Assembly (NCBI RefSeq): GCF_013364195.1 | Contig: NZ_CP054918.1 | Coordinates: 4,887,001 to 4,951,000 of the forward strand | Origin: Streptomyces sp. NA04227 | Lineage (GTDB): Bacteria > Actinomycetota > Actinomycetes > Streptomycetales > Streptomycetaceae | Length of the DNA: 64,000 nucleotides | Reading direction: 5' to 3' | Shown here: one piece after another, positions 41,759 through 52,858 of the stretch | How positions within the stretch are numbered: the first letter of the stretch is position 1 | Layout: each line of letters starts with the position of its first letter | The notes under the pieces: generated by a model | The model's input: the letters and a program-made list of their open reading frames with translations, nothing else | Database searches by the model: none | Told to the model about the DNA's origin: nothing | Translations under genes and position numbers: made by a program

Positions 41759-43042
41759 GTGACCGAGCTCGTTGCCGACAACACCGCCGATGTCATCGTG
41801 GTGGGCGCCGGACCCGCCGGTTCGACCACCGCGTACCACCTCGCCAAGGCCGGACTCGATGTACTGCTCCTCGAGAAGACCGCCTTCCCGCGCGAGAAGG
41901 TCTGCGGTGACGGTCTGACGCCGCGCGCCGTGAAGCAGTTGGTCGCCATGGGGATCGACATCTCCGAAGAGGCGGGCTGGCTGCGCAACAAGGGTCTGCG
42001 CATCATCAGCGGCGGCGTCCGCCTGGAGCTCGACTGGCCCGAGCTGGCCTCCTTCCCGGACTACGGCCTGGTCCGCAAGCGCGACGACTTCGACGAGCAA
42101 CTGGCCCACCAGGCGCAGAAGGCCGGGGCCAAGCTCTACGAGCGCTGCAACGTCGGCGAGCCGATCGTCGACGCGCGCACCGGGCACATCACCGGTGTGC
42201 ACGCCAAGCTCGGCGAGGACAAGCGCGAGGTCACCTTCCACGCGCCGCTCGTGGTCGCCGCCGACGGCAACTCCTCGCGGCTCTCCCTGCACATGGGTCT
42301 GCACCGGCGCGAGGACCGGCCGATGGGTGTCGCGGTGCGTACGTACTTCGACTCGCCCCGGCACGACGACGACTACCTGGAGGCCTGGCTGGAGCTCTGG
42401 GACCGCCGCGACGGCCAGGAGCGGCTGCTGCCCGGCTACGGCTGGATCTTCGGCATGGGCGACGGCACCTGCAACGTCGGCCTCGGCGTGCTGAACACCA
42501 CCGGCGCGTTCAAGGAGCTGGACTGGCGCGAGGTCCTCAAGGCCTGGTGCGCGTCGATGCCCGAGGAGTGGGGCTACACCGACGAGCACCAGAAGGGCCC
42601 GATCCGCGGCGCCGCGCTGCCGATGGCCTTCAACCGCCAGCCGCACTACACCAAGGGCCTGCTGCTCGTCGGCGACTCGGGCGGCATGGTCAACCCGTTC
42701 AACGGCGAGGGCATCGCGTACGCGATGGAGTCCGGCCAGATCGCGGCGGAGGTCATCGCGCAAGCGCAGGCGCGCGCCACTCCCGCACAGCGCGAACTGG
42801 CCCTGCAGAACTACCCGAAGGTCCTCAAGCAGACCTACGGCGGCTACTACACGCTCGGCCGCGTCTTCGTGAAGCTGATCGGCAACCCGAAGATCATGCG
42901 GATCGCCGCCGAGAAGGGCCTGACCCACCCGCTCCTGATGAAGTTCACCGTGAAGATGCTCGCCAACCTCACCGACCCGACCGGCGGCGACGCCATGGAC
43001 CGGATCGTCAACGGCCTCAGCAAGGTGGCACCGCGGGCCTGA
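41759..43042 (+). CDS. Geranylgeranyl reductase-family FAD-dependent oxidoreductase
   Basis: A 427-residue FAD enzyme. VIVVGAGPAGSTTA (FAD Rossmann loop) at residues 13-26, the FPREKVCGDGLTPRA motif of the geranylgeranyl reductase/MenJ group, and LLVGDSGGMVNPFNGEGIAYAM (second FAD motif) are seen. Family members reduce isoprenoid double bonds, e.g. of menaquinone side chains or archaeal lipids. Given neighbouring mqnC, menG and nuo genes, partial saturation of the menaquinone side chain is the likeliest reaction. GTG 41759 with GGGGAGA upstream. A strong hairpin follows. Confidence 0.88.
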   Translation: MTELVADNTADVIVVGAGPAGSTTAYHLAKAGLDVLLLEKTAFPREKVCGDGLTPRAVKQLVAMGIDISEEAGWLRNKGLRIISGGVRLELDWPELASFPDYGLVRKRDDFDEQLAHQAQKAGAKLYERCNVGEPIVDARTGHITGVHAKLGEDKREVTFHAPLVVAADGNSSRLSLHMGLHRREDRPMGVAVRTYFDSPRHDDDYLEAWLELWDRRDGQERLLPGYGWIFGMGDGTCNVGLGVLNTTGAFKELDWREVLKAWCASMPEEWGYTDEHQKGPIRGAALPMAFNRQPHYTKGLLLVGDSGGMVNPFNGEGIAYAMESGQIAAEVIAQAQARATPAQRELALQNYPKVLKQTYGGYYTLGRVFVKLIGNPKIMRIAAEKGLTHPLLMKFTVKMLANLTDPTGGDAMDRIVNGLSKVAPRA

Positions 43043-43065
43043 CGCCCACGCCCGAGCGCGTACGG

Positions 43066-43104
43066 AACGCGGGCCGCCCCCGGCAGAAGGGGCGGCCCGC
43101 GTTT
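43066..43104 (+). terminator. Terminator after the flavoprotein gene
   Basis: Perfect 15-bp stem AACGCGGGCCGCCCC with an 8-nt loop, ending in TTT, 24 nt after the stop. Confidence 0.88.
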
Positions 43105-43260
43105 CTGTGTCCGCAGGGCCGAAAGCCGCGTGCGGGGGAGGGCCTGAGTCGCGTCCGGGGGAGGCGGGGAGCCGTCGTAACTGCCGTCGCGTGCGCCATG
43201 AAGGCCGTCGCGTACGTCATGTGGGCAGCTGCGGACGCCAGAAGGCCGTCACGGACGCCA
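43105..43260. other. Intergenic stretch with degenerate repeats
   Basis: Part of the 337-bp gap between the convergent flavoprotein and nlpC genes. It shows short imperfect repeats (GGCCGTC(G/A)CG, GTCCGGGGGAG) and no gene. Confidence 0.5.
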
Positions 43261-43302
43261 AGAAGGCCGCCGACCCCGGGACATGGGGGACGGCGGCCTT
43301 CT
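43261..43302 (-). terminator. Terminator of the NlpC/P60 gene
   Basis: Perfect 12-bp stem AGAAGGCCGCCG/CGGCGGCCTTCT with an 18-nt loop, about 80 nt beyond the nlpC stop on the minus strand. Confidence 0.75.
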
Positions 43303-43379
43303 CGCGTGTATCGCGCGTGTATGCGGTGCGCGGGGCGTGTACGACGCCCGCTGCCGCTGTGGAGACCGGGGCTCCGGGA

Positions 43380-44171
43380 TCAGAGGACGCGCACGGCTCC
43401 GTCGGCCGGGTAGCCGGAGAGGTCCTGGATCACGACGCCCTTGGAGGGGTTCGCGGCGTCCAGGTACTGGCCGTTGCCGAGGTAGACACCCACGTGGTGG
43501 GCGCTGCCCGCGCCGCCCCAGTAGAGGATGTCGCCGACCTGGGCGCTGGAGACGGGGATCTGGGTGCCCACCGTCGACTGGTCCTGCGAGACGCGCGGGA
43601 GGTCGACGCCGACCTGCCGGAACGCGGCCTGGACCAGGCTGGAGCAGTCCCAGGCGCTGGGGCCTGTGGCGCCCATGACGTAGGGCTTGCCCAGCTGGGA
43701 CTTGAGGAAGGAGATGACGGTGGCGACGCTGCCGGTGCCGGGTGAGGTCACGGGGGCGAGCGGGGTGCGGGCGGAGGAGCGGCTGGCGCGCTCCGCGGCC
43801 GCCTCACGGGCCGCCTTCTCCTCGGCGGCCTTCTTCTTGGCCGCCTCGGCCTTGCGCTCGGCTTCGGCCTGGTCCTTCTTGGCCTGCTTCACGGCGCGTT
43901 CGGTCGCGGTCTCCCGCGTGGCCTGGAGTTCGTAGCCGTCGGCCGCCTGCTGGGTGAGGGCCGCGGACTGTGCGGTCTGGGTGCCCAGACCGTCGGTGAT
44001 CGTGGGCAGTTCGATGGTCTCGGTCACCGGCTCCGACGCATCCGCGGGACCCGATGCCCCGGCCACTGCCAGGGTGCTGAGGAAGCCACCGGCAACTCCG
44101 GCGCGCAGTGCCATTTTCGACTGACTGCGGCGGGGTTTCCGGTGGCTGCGTATGTGAGAGCTGTGGGACAT
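43380..44171 (-). CDS. Secreted NlpC/P60 peptidoglycan hydrolase
   Basis: A 263-residue secreted cysteine peptidase. Basic start and hydrophobic core (about 20-45) form the signal peptide. A Lys/Ala/Glu coiled coil (about 90-130) is followed by the NlpC/P60 domain with catalytic Cys176 (WDCSSLV) and His226 (HHVGVYLG). Such enzymes cut the peptide stems of peptidoglycan, usually D-Glu-to-diamino acid bonds, and the coiled coil commonly autoinhibits. ATG 44171 lacks a close Shine-Dalgarno. A candidate promoter lies about 350 nt upstream, giving an unusually long leader. Confidence 0.92.
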   Translation of the reverse strand: MSHSSHIRSHRKPRRSQSKMALRAGVAGGFLSTLAVAGASGPADASEPVTETIELPTITDGLGTQTAQSAALTQQAADGYELQATRETATERAVKQAKKDQAEAERKAEAAKKKAAEEKAAREAAAERASRSSARTPLAPVTSPGTGSVATVISFLKSQLGKPYVMGATGPSAWDCSSLVQAAFRQVGVDLPRVSQDQSTVGTQIPVSSAQVGDILYWGGAGSAHHVGVYLGNGQYLDAANPSKGVVIQDLSGYPADGAVRVL

Positions 44172-44410
44172 GGCTTAACCGCTATCAGGGCTCCACCGTT
44201 ACCTTCAAGAAACGTGGGCTGCGCCACAGTTACCGATTTGTCCGGTCCAACAGCCGCCTCGCGGGCCTTTATTGACGCCGTAACGGGCAATGCGGACACC
44301 ATCTGAGACCCCGCTGTGCATGGCCTATTCGCGATACGCCCGAATTGCCCGCTGCCTACCACCTGTTGAGCGGAATGGCCAAGCCTCGCTTTTTTGGGCG
44401 GTACGCGAAT

Positions 44411-44424
44411 GTGGCGCAGGTCAC
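44411..44424. promoter_or_regulatory. Crp-like site GTGGCGCAGGTCAC
   Basis: An exact match to GTG-N6-G-N-CAC, the consensus I recall for Streptomyces Crp. It lies within the nlpC leader region. Confidence 0.45.
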
Positions 44425-44529
44425 GGAACGATCACACGGTGGGGCGCGTCCGCTCGTGAATCCGTGCACGCGTGCGGAAGGCGTCCACGACCGTCACCGG
44501 ATCTCCTTCTGTCGAGTGAATCGCCGCGC

Positions 44530-44557
44530 ATTATCAAGAAGGTGCGTCCAGCACCAA
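44530..44557 (-). promoter_or_regulatory. Candidate nlpC promoter
   Basis: On the minus strand TTGGTG (44557-44552), a 16-nt spacer and GATAAT (44535-44530). It is close to the vegetative consensus and unusually AT-rich for the region. The leader would be about 350 nt. Confidence 0.45.
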
Positions 44558-44697
44558 TTTTGCTTCCAGGGTTGACTCTTGATAAAGGAGACAGTCTCCG
44601 GATCGCCTCTGACGGGCGCAGATGTCACTTCTCGTGATCACTCGGGTGTCCCCGGTGTGAACGCCCCGCGACACCCGGTGCCAAGATCCACTCGCTC

Positions 44698-44744
44698 GTG
44701 GTGCAGATCACAAAGATCGTTCCGTACCCCGTGTCGCAGATCAC
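44698..44744. promoter_or_regulatory. Pair of GTG-N8-CAC sites upstream of nuoA
   Basis: Two dyads (44698-44711 and 44731-44744) spaced 33 bp, about three helical turns, both containing GCAGATCACA. They fit the spacing of Crp-type sites but have AT instead of GN before CAC. Confidence 0.45.
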
Positions 44745-44779
44745 AGACGGGCGGGCATAGGATGCACGGCAGTTGGGCT

Positions 44780-44795
44780 TGTGACCTGCTTCACA
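44780..44795. promoter_or_regulatory. Rex operator-like site upstream of nuoA
   Basis: TGTGACCTGCTTCACA differs at one position from the Rex operator consensus TGTGAACNNNTTCACA. Rex binds when NADH/NAD+ is low and represses respiratory genes in Streptomyces. It lies just downstream of a possible -10, where binding would block transcription of nuoA-N. Confidence 0.75.
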
Positions 44796-44932
44796 TGCGC
44801 GCGATCTTCGTGGAATCCGCGGACAGGCGGACCTTCGCGAGGGGCGGGCGCACCGCAAGGGACGCGGATCGGAGCGGGCCCCGGCCCGGCGTCGCCGAAG
44901 CAGTCAGTGCCGACTGAGAGGAGCGAGGAGCG

Positions 44933-45292
44933 GTGAACGCGTATGCGCCCATCCTCGTACTGGGAGCCCTAGCGGCCGCCTTTGCGATCTTCTCCGTGGT
45001 CGCGGCCACGCTGATCGGGCCAAAGCGGTACAACAGGGCCAAAGTTGAAGCCTACGAGTGCGGTATCGAGCCGACCCCGACTCCGGCCGGCGGCGGGCGA
45101 TTCCCCATCAAGTACTACCTGACGGCGATGCTCTTCATCGTCTTCGACATCGAGATCGTCTTCCTCTATCCGTGGGCCGTCACCTTCGACGCTCTGGGCC
45201 TGTTCGGCCTCGTCGAAATGCTCCTGTTCGTGCTCACCGTCTTCGTTGCCTATGCCTATGTCTGGCGCCGGGGCGGCCTGGAGTGGGACTGA
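44933..45292 (+). CDS. nuoA: NADH-quinone oxidoreductase subunit A
   Basis: Membrane-arm subunit of complex I, 119 residues, three helices. The conserved YECGIEP segment and the FDIEIVFLYPWA motif are intact. GTG 44933 is preceded by GAGGAG. First gene of the nuoA-N operon, behind the Rex-like site. Confidence 0.97.
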   Translation: MNAYAPILVLGALAAAFAIFSVVAATLIGPKRYNRAKVEAYECGIEPTPTPAGGGRFPIKYYLTAMLFIVFDIEIVFLYPWAVTFDALGLFGLVEMLLFVLTVFVAYAYVWRRGGLEWD

Positions 45293-45342
45293 ACACCGCG
45301 AAAGACGTACAACTGTCTTGAAGGGGTCATAAGGGGCAAGTA

Positions 45343-45897
45343 ATGGGAATCGAAGAGAAACTCCCGAGCGGTTTTCTGCTGACCACCGTCGAACAGGCCG
45401 CGGGCTGGGTGCGCAAGTCATCCGTCTTTCCCGCCACCTTCGGCCTGGCCTGCTGTGCCATCGAGATGATGACGACCGGGGCGGGCCGGTACGACCTGGC
45501 GCGCTTCGGCATGGAGGTCTTCCGCGGCTCACCGCGCCAGGCCGACCTGATGATCGTGGCCGGGCGGGTGAGCCAGAAGATGGCGCCTGTCCTGAGGCAG
45601 GTCTACGACCAGATGCCCAACCCGAAGTGGGTGATCTCCATGGGCGTCTGCGCTTCCTCCGGCGGCATGTTCAACAACTACGCGATCGTCCAGGGCGTCG
45701 ACCACGTCGTCCCCGTCGACATCTATCTGCCGGGCTGTCCGCCGCGGCCCGAGATGCTGCTGGACGCGATCCTCAAGCTGCACACCAAGATTCAGGGCTC
45801 CAAGCTCGGTGTGAACCGCGAGGAGGCCGCCCGCGAGGCCGAGCAGGCCGCACTCAACGCACTGCCCACCATCGAGATGAAGGGGCTGCTGCGATGA
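45343..45897 (+). CDS. nuoB: NADH-quinone oxidoreductase subunit B
   Basis: Carries the N2 [4Fe-4S] cluster that hands electrons to the quinone. 184 residues. Ligands: tandem cysteines in [16 protein letters not shown] and PGCPPRP, all present. ATG 45343 after AAGGGG, 50 nt behind nuoA; the stop overlaps nuoC (ATGA). Confidence 0.97.
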   Translation: MGIEEKLPSGFLLTTVEQAAGWVRKSSVFPATFGLACCAIEMMTTGAGRYDLARFGMEVFRGSPRQADLMIVAGRVSQKMAPVLRQVYDQMPNPKWVISMGVCASSGGMFNNYAIVQGVDHVVPVDIYLPGCPPRPEMLLDAILKLHTKIQGSKLGVNREEAAREAEQAALNALPTIEMKGLLR

Positions 45898-46742
45898 ACG
45901 CGAACAACAGTGACAACAACGGCAACAAGAGCAACAAGAGCAACGACAGCAACAAGAGCAACAGCAGTAACAACGGCACCAACGGCACCAACGGCACCAC
46001 TGGCAACAGTGGTCCCGACACAGGCGTGAACCCCGAGGCCGACCTCAACGCGCAGAACCTGCCGGGCCAGCGCGGCGAGGGCGGCGAGGAGATCCGCGTC
46101 CAGCGCGGCATGTTCGGCGCCAACAACGGCGGCGACACCTCCGGCTACGGCGGCCTGGTCCGCTCCGTACGGCTGCCGGGCCCCACGGCCCGCCCGTACG
46201 GCGGGTGGTTCGACGAGGTCGCCGACGAGCTGGAGGGCGCGCTCGAAGAACAGGGTCTGGTGCCCGAGAACGCCATCGACAAGACGGTCGTGGACCGCGG
46301 CGAACTGACCTTCCACATCGAGCGGGAACACCTCGTACGCGTGGCGCGCACGCTGCGTGACGACCCGGCGCTGCGCTTCGAACTGTGCACCGGCGTGAGC
46401 GGCGTGCACTACCCGCACGACAAGGGCCGTGAGCTGCACGCCGTCTACCACCTGCGCTCGATCACCCACAACAGGCTGATCCGCCTGGAGGTCAGCGCGC
46501 CGGACGCGGCACCGCACATCCCCTCGCTGGTCGAGGTGTACCCGACCAACGACTGGCACGAGCGCGAGGCCTACGACTTCTTCGGCCTCGTCTTCGACGG
46601 CCACCCCGCGCTGACGCGGATCATGATGCCGGACGACTGGCAGGGCTTCCCGCAGCGCAAGGACTATCCCCTCGGCGGCATCCCCGTCGAGTACAAGGGC
46701 GCCCAGATCCCGGCTCCGGACCAGCGGAGGTCGTACTCGTGA
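45894..46742 (+). CDS. nuoC: NADH-quinone oxidoreductase subunit C with Asn-rich N-terminal extension
   Basis: Peripheral-arm subunit of complex I, 282 residues. The conserved core ([21 protein letters not shown], ending in [20 protein letters not shown] and RKDYPLGG) is complete. The first 40 residues are an Asn/Ser/Gly/Lys low-complexity tract from repeats of AAC/AGC codons, much less GC-rich than the surroundings and not part of the usual subunit. ATG 45894 overlaps the nuoB stop, so the extension is translated. The tail may be strain-specific. Confidence 0.95.
   Translation: MNANNSDNNGNKSNKSNDSNKSNSSNNGTNGTNGTTGNSGPDTGVNPEADLNAQNLPGQRGEGGEEIRVQRGMFGANNGGDTSGYGGLVRSVRLPGPTARPYGGWFDEVADELEGALEEQGLVPENAIDKTVVDRGELTFHIEREHLVRVARTLRDDPALRFELCTGVSGVHYPHDKGRELHAVYHLRSITHNRLIRLEVSAPDAAPHIPSLVEVYPTNDWHEREAYDFFGLVFDGHPALTRIMMPDDWQGFPQRKDYPLGGIPVEYKGAQIPAPDQRRSYS
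45897..46016 (+). repeat. AAC/AGC-rich low-complexity tract in nuoC
   Basis: Short repeats built on AACAACGGCAAC, AACAAGAGCAAC and AACGGCACC units. Visibly AT-richer than the flanks. Encodes an Asn/Ser/Gly/Thr tail. Confidence 0.85.
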
Positions 46743-48103
46743 ACACGGACTTCTCCTCCCCGGCCGCCTCGTCCTCCTCGGACCCCTTCGGCGAGTCCGG
46801 CGCGCGCGAGACCACCGAGGGGACCGTCTACACGGTCACCGGCGGCGACTGGGACGAGGTCGCCCGGTCCGCCGCCCAGGCCGACGACGAGCGCATCGTC
46901 GTCAACATGGGCCCGCAGCACCCGTCCACGCACGGCGTGCTCCGGCTCATCCTGGAGATCGACGGCGAGACCGTCACCGAGGCCCGCTGCGGAATCGGCT
47001 ACCTGCACACCGGAATCGAGAAGAACCTCGAATTCCGCACCTGGACGCAGGGCACCACCTTCGTGACGCGCATGGACTACCTCACGCCCTTCTACAACGA
47101 GGCCGCCTACTGCCTCGCGGTGGAAAAGCTCCTCGGTATCGAGGGCGAGATCCCCGACCGCGCGACCGTCATCCGCGTCCTGCTGATGGAGCTGAACCGG
47201 CTCTCCTCGCACCTGGTGGCCATCGCCACCGGCGGCATGGAACTCGGCGCGACCACGATCATGATCTACGGCTTCCGCGATCGTGAACTGATTCTCGACA
47301 TCTACGAGACCATCACCGGCCTGCGCATGAACCACGCGTTCATCCGCCCCGGCGGCCTCGCCCAGGACCTGCCGCCCGGCGCGATCGAGCAGATCCGCGC
47401 CTTCCTGAAGACCATGAAGACCAACCTTCCCGAGTACGACAAGCTCGCCACCGGGAACCCGATCTTCAAGGCCCGTATGCAGGACATCGGCTACCTGGAC
47501 CTGGCCGGCTGCATGGCCACCGGCGCCACCGGGCCCATCCTGCGCTCCGCGGGACTCCCGCACGACCTGCGCAAGTCCAGCCCGTACTGCGGATACGAGA
47601 CCTACGACTTCGAGGTGCCGACCACCGACACCTGCGACTCCTACGGACGCTTCCTCATCCGTATCGAGGAGATGCGCCAGTCCCTGCGCATCGTCGAGCA
47701 GTGCCTGGAGCGGCTCGAACCGGGTCCGGTCATGGTCGGCGACAAGAAGATCGCCTGGCCCGCGCAGCTCGCGCTGGGGCCGGACGGCCTCGGCAACTCC
47801 CTGGACCACATCAGGAAGATCATGGGCACCTCGATGGAGTCCCTGATTCACCACTTCAAGCTGGTGACCGAGGGCTTCAGGGTCCCGCCCGGCCAGGTCT
47901 ACACGGCGGTCGAGTCGCCCAAGGGCGAGCTCGGCGTCCACGCGGTGTCCGACGGCGGCACCCGCCCGTTCCGGGTCCACTACCGCGACCCGTCGTTCAC
48001 CAATCTGCAGGCCATGGCGGCGATGTGCGAGGGCGGCCAGGTCGCCGACGTCATCGTCGCCGTCGCGTCCATCGACCCCGTGATGGGAGGCGTCGACCGG
48101 TGA
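46739..48103 (+). CDS. nuoD: NADH-quinone oxidoreductase subunit D
   Basis: 49-kDa-type subunit forming the quinone pocket with NuoB, 454 residues. [14 protein letters not shown] (His and Gly at the quinone site), [10 protein letters not shown] and the C-terminal [11 protein letters not shown] motif are present. A 50-residue polar N-terminal extension precedes the core. GTG 46739 overlaps nuoC by 4 nt; it ends overlapping nuoE (GTGA). Confidence 0.97.
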   Translation: MNTDFSSPAASSSSDPFGESGARETTEGTVYTVTGGDWDEVARSAAQADDERIVVNMGPQHPSTHGVLRLILEIDGETVTEARCGIGYLHTGIEKNLEFRTWTQGTTFVTRMDYLTPFYNEAAYCLAVEKLLGIEGEIPDRATVIRVLLMELNRLSSHLVAIATGGMELGATTIMIYGFRDRELILDIYETITGLRMNHAFIRPGGLAQDLPPGAIEQIRAFLKTMKTNLPEYDKLATGNPIFKARMQDIGYLDLAGCMATGATGPILRSAGLPHDLRKSSPYCGYETYDFEVPTTDTCDSYGRFLIRIEEMRQSLRIVEQCLERLEPGPVMVGDKKIAWPAQLALGPDGLGNSLDHIRKIMGTSMESLIHHFKLVTEGFRVPPGQVYTAVESPKGELGVHAVSDGGTRPFRVHYRDPSFTNLQAMAAMCEGGQVADVIVAVASIDPVMGGVDR

Positions 48104-48977
48104 CATCCACACCAGCCGGACACGAGGTGGCGCTGGGCATGCCCCAGCCCCCCGCCCCGCCGTACCCGGCCGAGGTGCACGCCCGACTCGAGGCGGACGC
48201 ACGGGAGGTCATCTCCCGCTATCCCGACTCGCGTTCGGCGCTGCTTCCGCTGCTGCACCTGGTGCAGGCCGAGGAGGGTCACGTCACGCGGACCGGCATG
48301 CGGTTCTGCGCGGAGATCCTCGACCTGACCACCGCCGAGGTCACCGCGGTCGCCACCTTCTACTCGATGTACCGGCGCCGCCCCAGCGGTGACTACCAGG
48401 TCGGCGTGTGCACCAACACGCTGTGCGCGGTGATGGGCGGCGACGCCATCTTCGACGGGCTCAAGGAGCACCTCGGCGTCGGCAACGGCGAGACCACCGA
48501 GGACGGCAAGGTCACCCTCGAACACATCGAGTGCAACGCGGCCTGCGACTTCGCGCCGGTGGTGATGGTCAACTGGGAGTTCTTTGACAACCAGAACGTC
48601 GAGTCCGCCAAGCGCCTGGTCGACGAACTGCGCGCGGGCGCCACCGTGGAGCCCACCCGCGGCGCCCCCCTGTGCACCTTCAAGGAGACCGCCCGCATCC
48701 TCGCCGGGTTCCCCGACGAGCGCGCGGGCGCGGTCGAGGCGACCGGCGGCGCGGGCCCCGCCTCGCTCGTCGGCCTCAGGCTCGCCAAGGGCCAGTCCCC
48801 GTACGCACAGGTCGTGGCCCCGCGCGCGGAACGCATCCGTGAGCAACCGCCGCACGAGCCGTCCCCCACCGAGCACTTGAGCTCCCACGACGCGCCGCAG
48901 GAGACCTCCGCGTCGGACCCCGACCACCCTGCGGGCCCCACCCCCGGCTCCCGCCCCGCCGACGAGGAGGGGAAGTG

Positions 48978-48978
<1 letters not shown>
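48100..48978 (+). CDS. nuoE: NADH-quinone oxidoreductase subunit E
   Basis: 24-kDa-type subunit with the N1a [2Fe-2S] cluster. 292 residues: CTNTLC and the ECNAAC region give the four cluster cysteines. The last 50 residues are a Pro/Ser/Glu-rich tail beyond the usual end. GTG 48100 overlaps nuoD. Confidence 0.96.
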
Positions 48979-50344
<1,366 letters not shown>

Positions 50345-50348
<4 letters not shown>

Positions 50349-52858
50349 CGGTCACCACGGGCGCTCCCTCCTCGGGAGCGTCGGCCGGAAAGCCGCCCAA
50401 GGCCGCCGAAGATCTTCTTACGGTGACCATCGACGGCGTCGAGGTCAGCGTGCCCAAGGGCACGCTGGTCATCAGGGCCGCCGAACTGCTCGGCATCGAG
50501 ATCCCGCGCTTTTGCGACCACCCGCTGCTCGAACCGGCGGGCGCCTGCCGCCAGTGCATCGTCGAGGTGGAGGGCCAGCGCAAGCCGGTGGCCTCCTGCA
50601 CCATCACCTGCACCGACGGCATGGTCGTCAAGACGCAGGTGACCAGCCCGGTCGCCGAGAAGGCCCAGCGCGGTGTGATGGAGCTGCTGCTCATCAACCA
50701 CCCGCTGGACTGCCCGGTCTGCGACAAGGGCGGCGAGTGCCCGCTGCAGAACCAGGCCATGTCGGTGGGCGACACCGACTCCCGTTTCGAGGGCAGGAAG
50801 CGGACCTTCGAGAAGCCGGTGCCCGTCTCCACGCAGGTGCTGCTCGACCGGGAACGCTGCGTCCTGTGCGCGCGCTGCACCCGCTTCTCCAACCAGATCG
50901 CCGGCGACCCGATGATCGAACTCCTCGAACGCGGGGCCCTCCAGCAGGTCGGCACCGGCGAGGGCGACCCCTTCGAGTCGTACTTCTCCGGCAACACCAT
51001 CCAGATCTGTCCGGTCGGCGCGCTGACCTCGGCGGCGTACCGCTTCCGTTCGCGCCCCTTCGACCTGGTCTCCTCGCCGAGCGTGTGCGAACACTGCGCG
51101 GGCGGCTGCGCCACCCGTACCGACCACCGCCGCGGCAAGGTCATGCGCCGGATGGCCGCCGACGACCCCGAGGTCAACGAGGAGTGGATCTGCGACAAGG
51201 GCCGCTTCGCGTTCCGCTACGCCCAGCAGCGCGACCGGCTGACCACCCCGCTGGTGCGGGACGCGGCCTCCGGTGAACTGCGCCCGGCCAGCTGGCCCGA
51301 GGCCCTGGAGGCGGCCGCCTCCGGACTCGCCGCCGCACGCGGCAGGACCGCCGTCCTGACCGGCGGCCGCCTCACCGTCGAGGACTCCTACGCGTACGCC
51401 AAGTTCGCGCGGGTCGCCCTCGGCACCAACGACATCGACTTCCGGGCGCGTGCGCACAGCACCGAGGAGGCCGACTTCCTCGCCGCCTGGGTCGCCGGGC
51501 GCGGGAAGGACCTGGACGGTACGGGAGTCACGTACACGCTCCTGGAGCAGGCGCCCGCCGTACTGCTCGCCGGGATCGAGGCGGAGGAGGAGGCGCCCGG
51601 CGTCTTCCTCCGGCTCCGCAAGGCCTGGCGCAAGGGCGGTCAGCGCACCTTCGCCCTGGCCACCCACACCACCCGCGGCCTGAAGAAGGCGGGCGGCACC
51701 CTGCTGCCCGCCGCGCCCGGCACCGAGACCGAGTGGCTGGACGCCCTCGCCACCGGCACCGGACTCGACGAGGACGGGGCCCGCGCGGCCGAGGCGCTGC
51801 GCGCCGAGGGCGCCGTACTGGTCGTCGGCGAACGCCTGGCGGGAGTGCCCGGCGCCCTGACCGCCGCGGCCCGCACCGCCTCCGCCACGGGGGCGCGCCT
51901 GGTGTGGATCCCGCGCCGGGCGGGTGAGCGCGGCGCCGTCGAGACCGGCGCGCTGCCCACCCTGCTGCCGGGCGGCAGGCCCGCCACCGACCCGCGCGCC
52001 CGCGAGGAGGTCGCCGCCGCCTGGGGCACCTCCGGGCTCCCGGAACGCCACGGCCGCGACACCGGCCAGATCGTCGAGGCGGCCGCCACCGGCGAACTCG
52101 GCGCCCTGCTCATCGGCGGCGTCGAGATCGACGACCTGCCCGAACCGGCCCGCGCCCGCACCGCTCTGAAGGAGACCGGATTCGTGGTCTCCCTGGAGCT
52201 GCGGCCCAGCGAGGTCACCGCCCGGGCCGATGTGGTCCTGCCGGTGGCCGCGGTCGCCGAGAAGGCGGGCACCTTCCTCAACTGGGAAGGCAGGGCACGG
52301 ATGTTCCAGTCCGCGCTCAAGCCGGACCAGATGACCCGCACGCTCGCCCCGAGCGACGCCCGGGTGCTGCACATGCTCGCCGACGCCATGGACGTCCACC
52401 TGGGCCTGCCCGACCTGCGCACCACCCGCGCCGAACTCGACCGGCTCGGCGCCTGGAACGGCCCGCTCGCCACCGGGCCGAGCGCGAGCGGCGTCCCGCT
52501 GCCGCGACCGGCCCACGGCGAGGCGGTACTCGCCGGGCACCGGCTGCTGCTCGACCGGGGTCTGCTCCAGGAGGGCGACGAGGCGCTGGCCGGAACCCGG
52601 CACCCCGCCGTCGCCCGGCTCTCCGCCGCCACCGCCGCCGAGACCGGCGTGAGCGACGGCCGGCCGCTGCGGGTCACCGGGCCCGAGGGCAGCGTCGAAC
52701 TGCCGCTGCTCATCACCGAGATGCCCGACCGCGTGGTGTGGCTGCCGCTCAACTCCGTCCGTCCGGTCGCCGGCGCCACCGGCGCGCTGCCCGGACACCT
52801 CGTCCGTCTCGCCCCCGGCACCGAAGGGGCCACCGTCACCCCGGAGGTGAACCGATGA
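50345..52858 (+). CDS. nuoG: NADH-quinone oxidoreductase subunit G
   Basis: 75-kDa-type subunit chaining Fe-S clusters, 837 residues. [15 protein letters not shown] with a further Cys ([2Fe-2S]), the [14 protein letters not shown] region, [10 protein letters not shown] and a CEHCAGGC segment (extra N7-type cluster) are seen, followed by a molybdopterin-oxidoreductase-like domain that is non-catalytic here. ATG 50345 overlaps nuoF. Confidence 0.96.

Larger units (their letters stand above)
44172..44932. promoter_or_regulatory. 761-bp divergent regulatory region between nlpC and nuoA
   Basis: No convincing gene. Leftwards: a candidate promoter (44530-44557) and a direct repeat of GGTAAC-type sequence in the nlpC leader (44193-44203, 44224-44234 on the minus strand). 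Rightwards: three GTG-N8-CAC palindromes (44698-44711, 44731-44744, 44781-44794), the last inside a Rex-like site, and a possible -10 TAGGAT (44758-44763). One more GTG-N8-CAC is at 44411-44424, and a palindrome GGAGACAGTCTCC at 44587-44599. Confidence 0.75.

Noticed and set aside
44172..44420. Possible ydaO-type c-di-AMP riboswitch upstream of the NlpC/P60 gene
   Set aside because: Cell-wall hydrolase genes in Streptomyces can carry one, but the hallmark conserved blocks were not found in this leader.
44579..44917. Small gene on the + strand between nlpC and nuoA
   Set aside because: The start would be a TTG without a ribosome site, the composition is Arg/Ser-rich, and it covers the Rex-like operator and promoter region.
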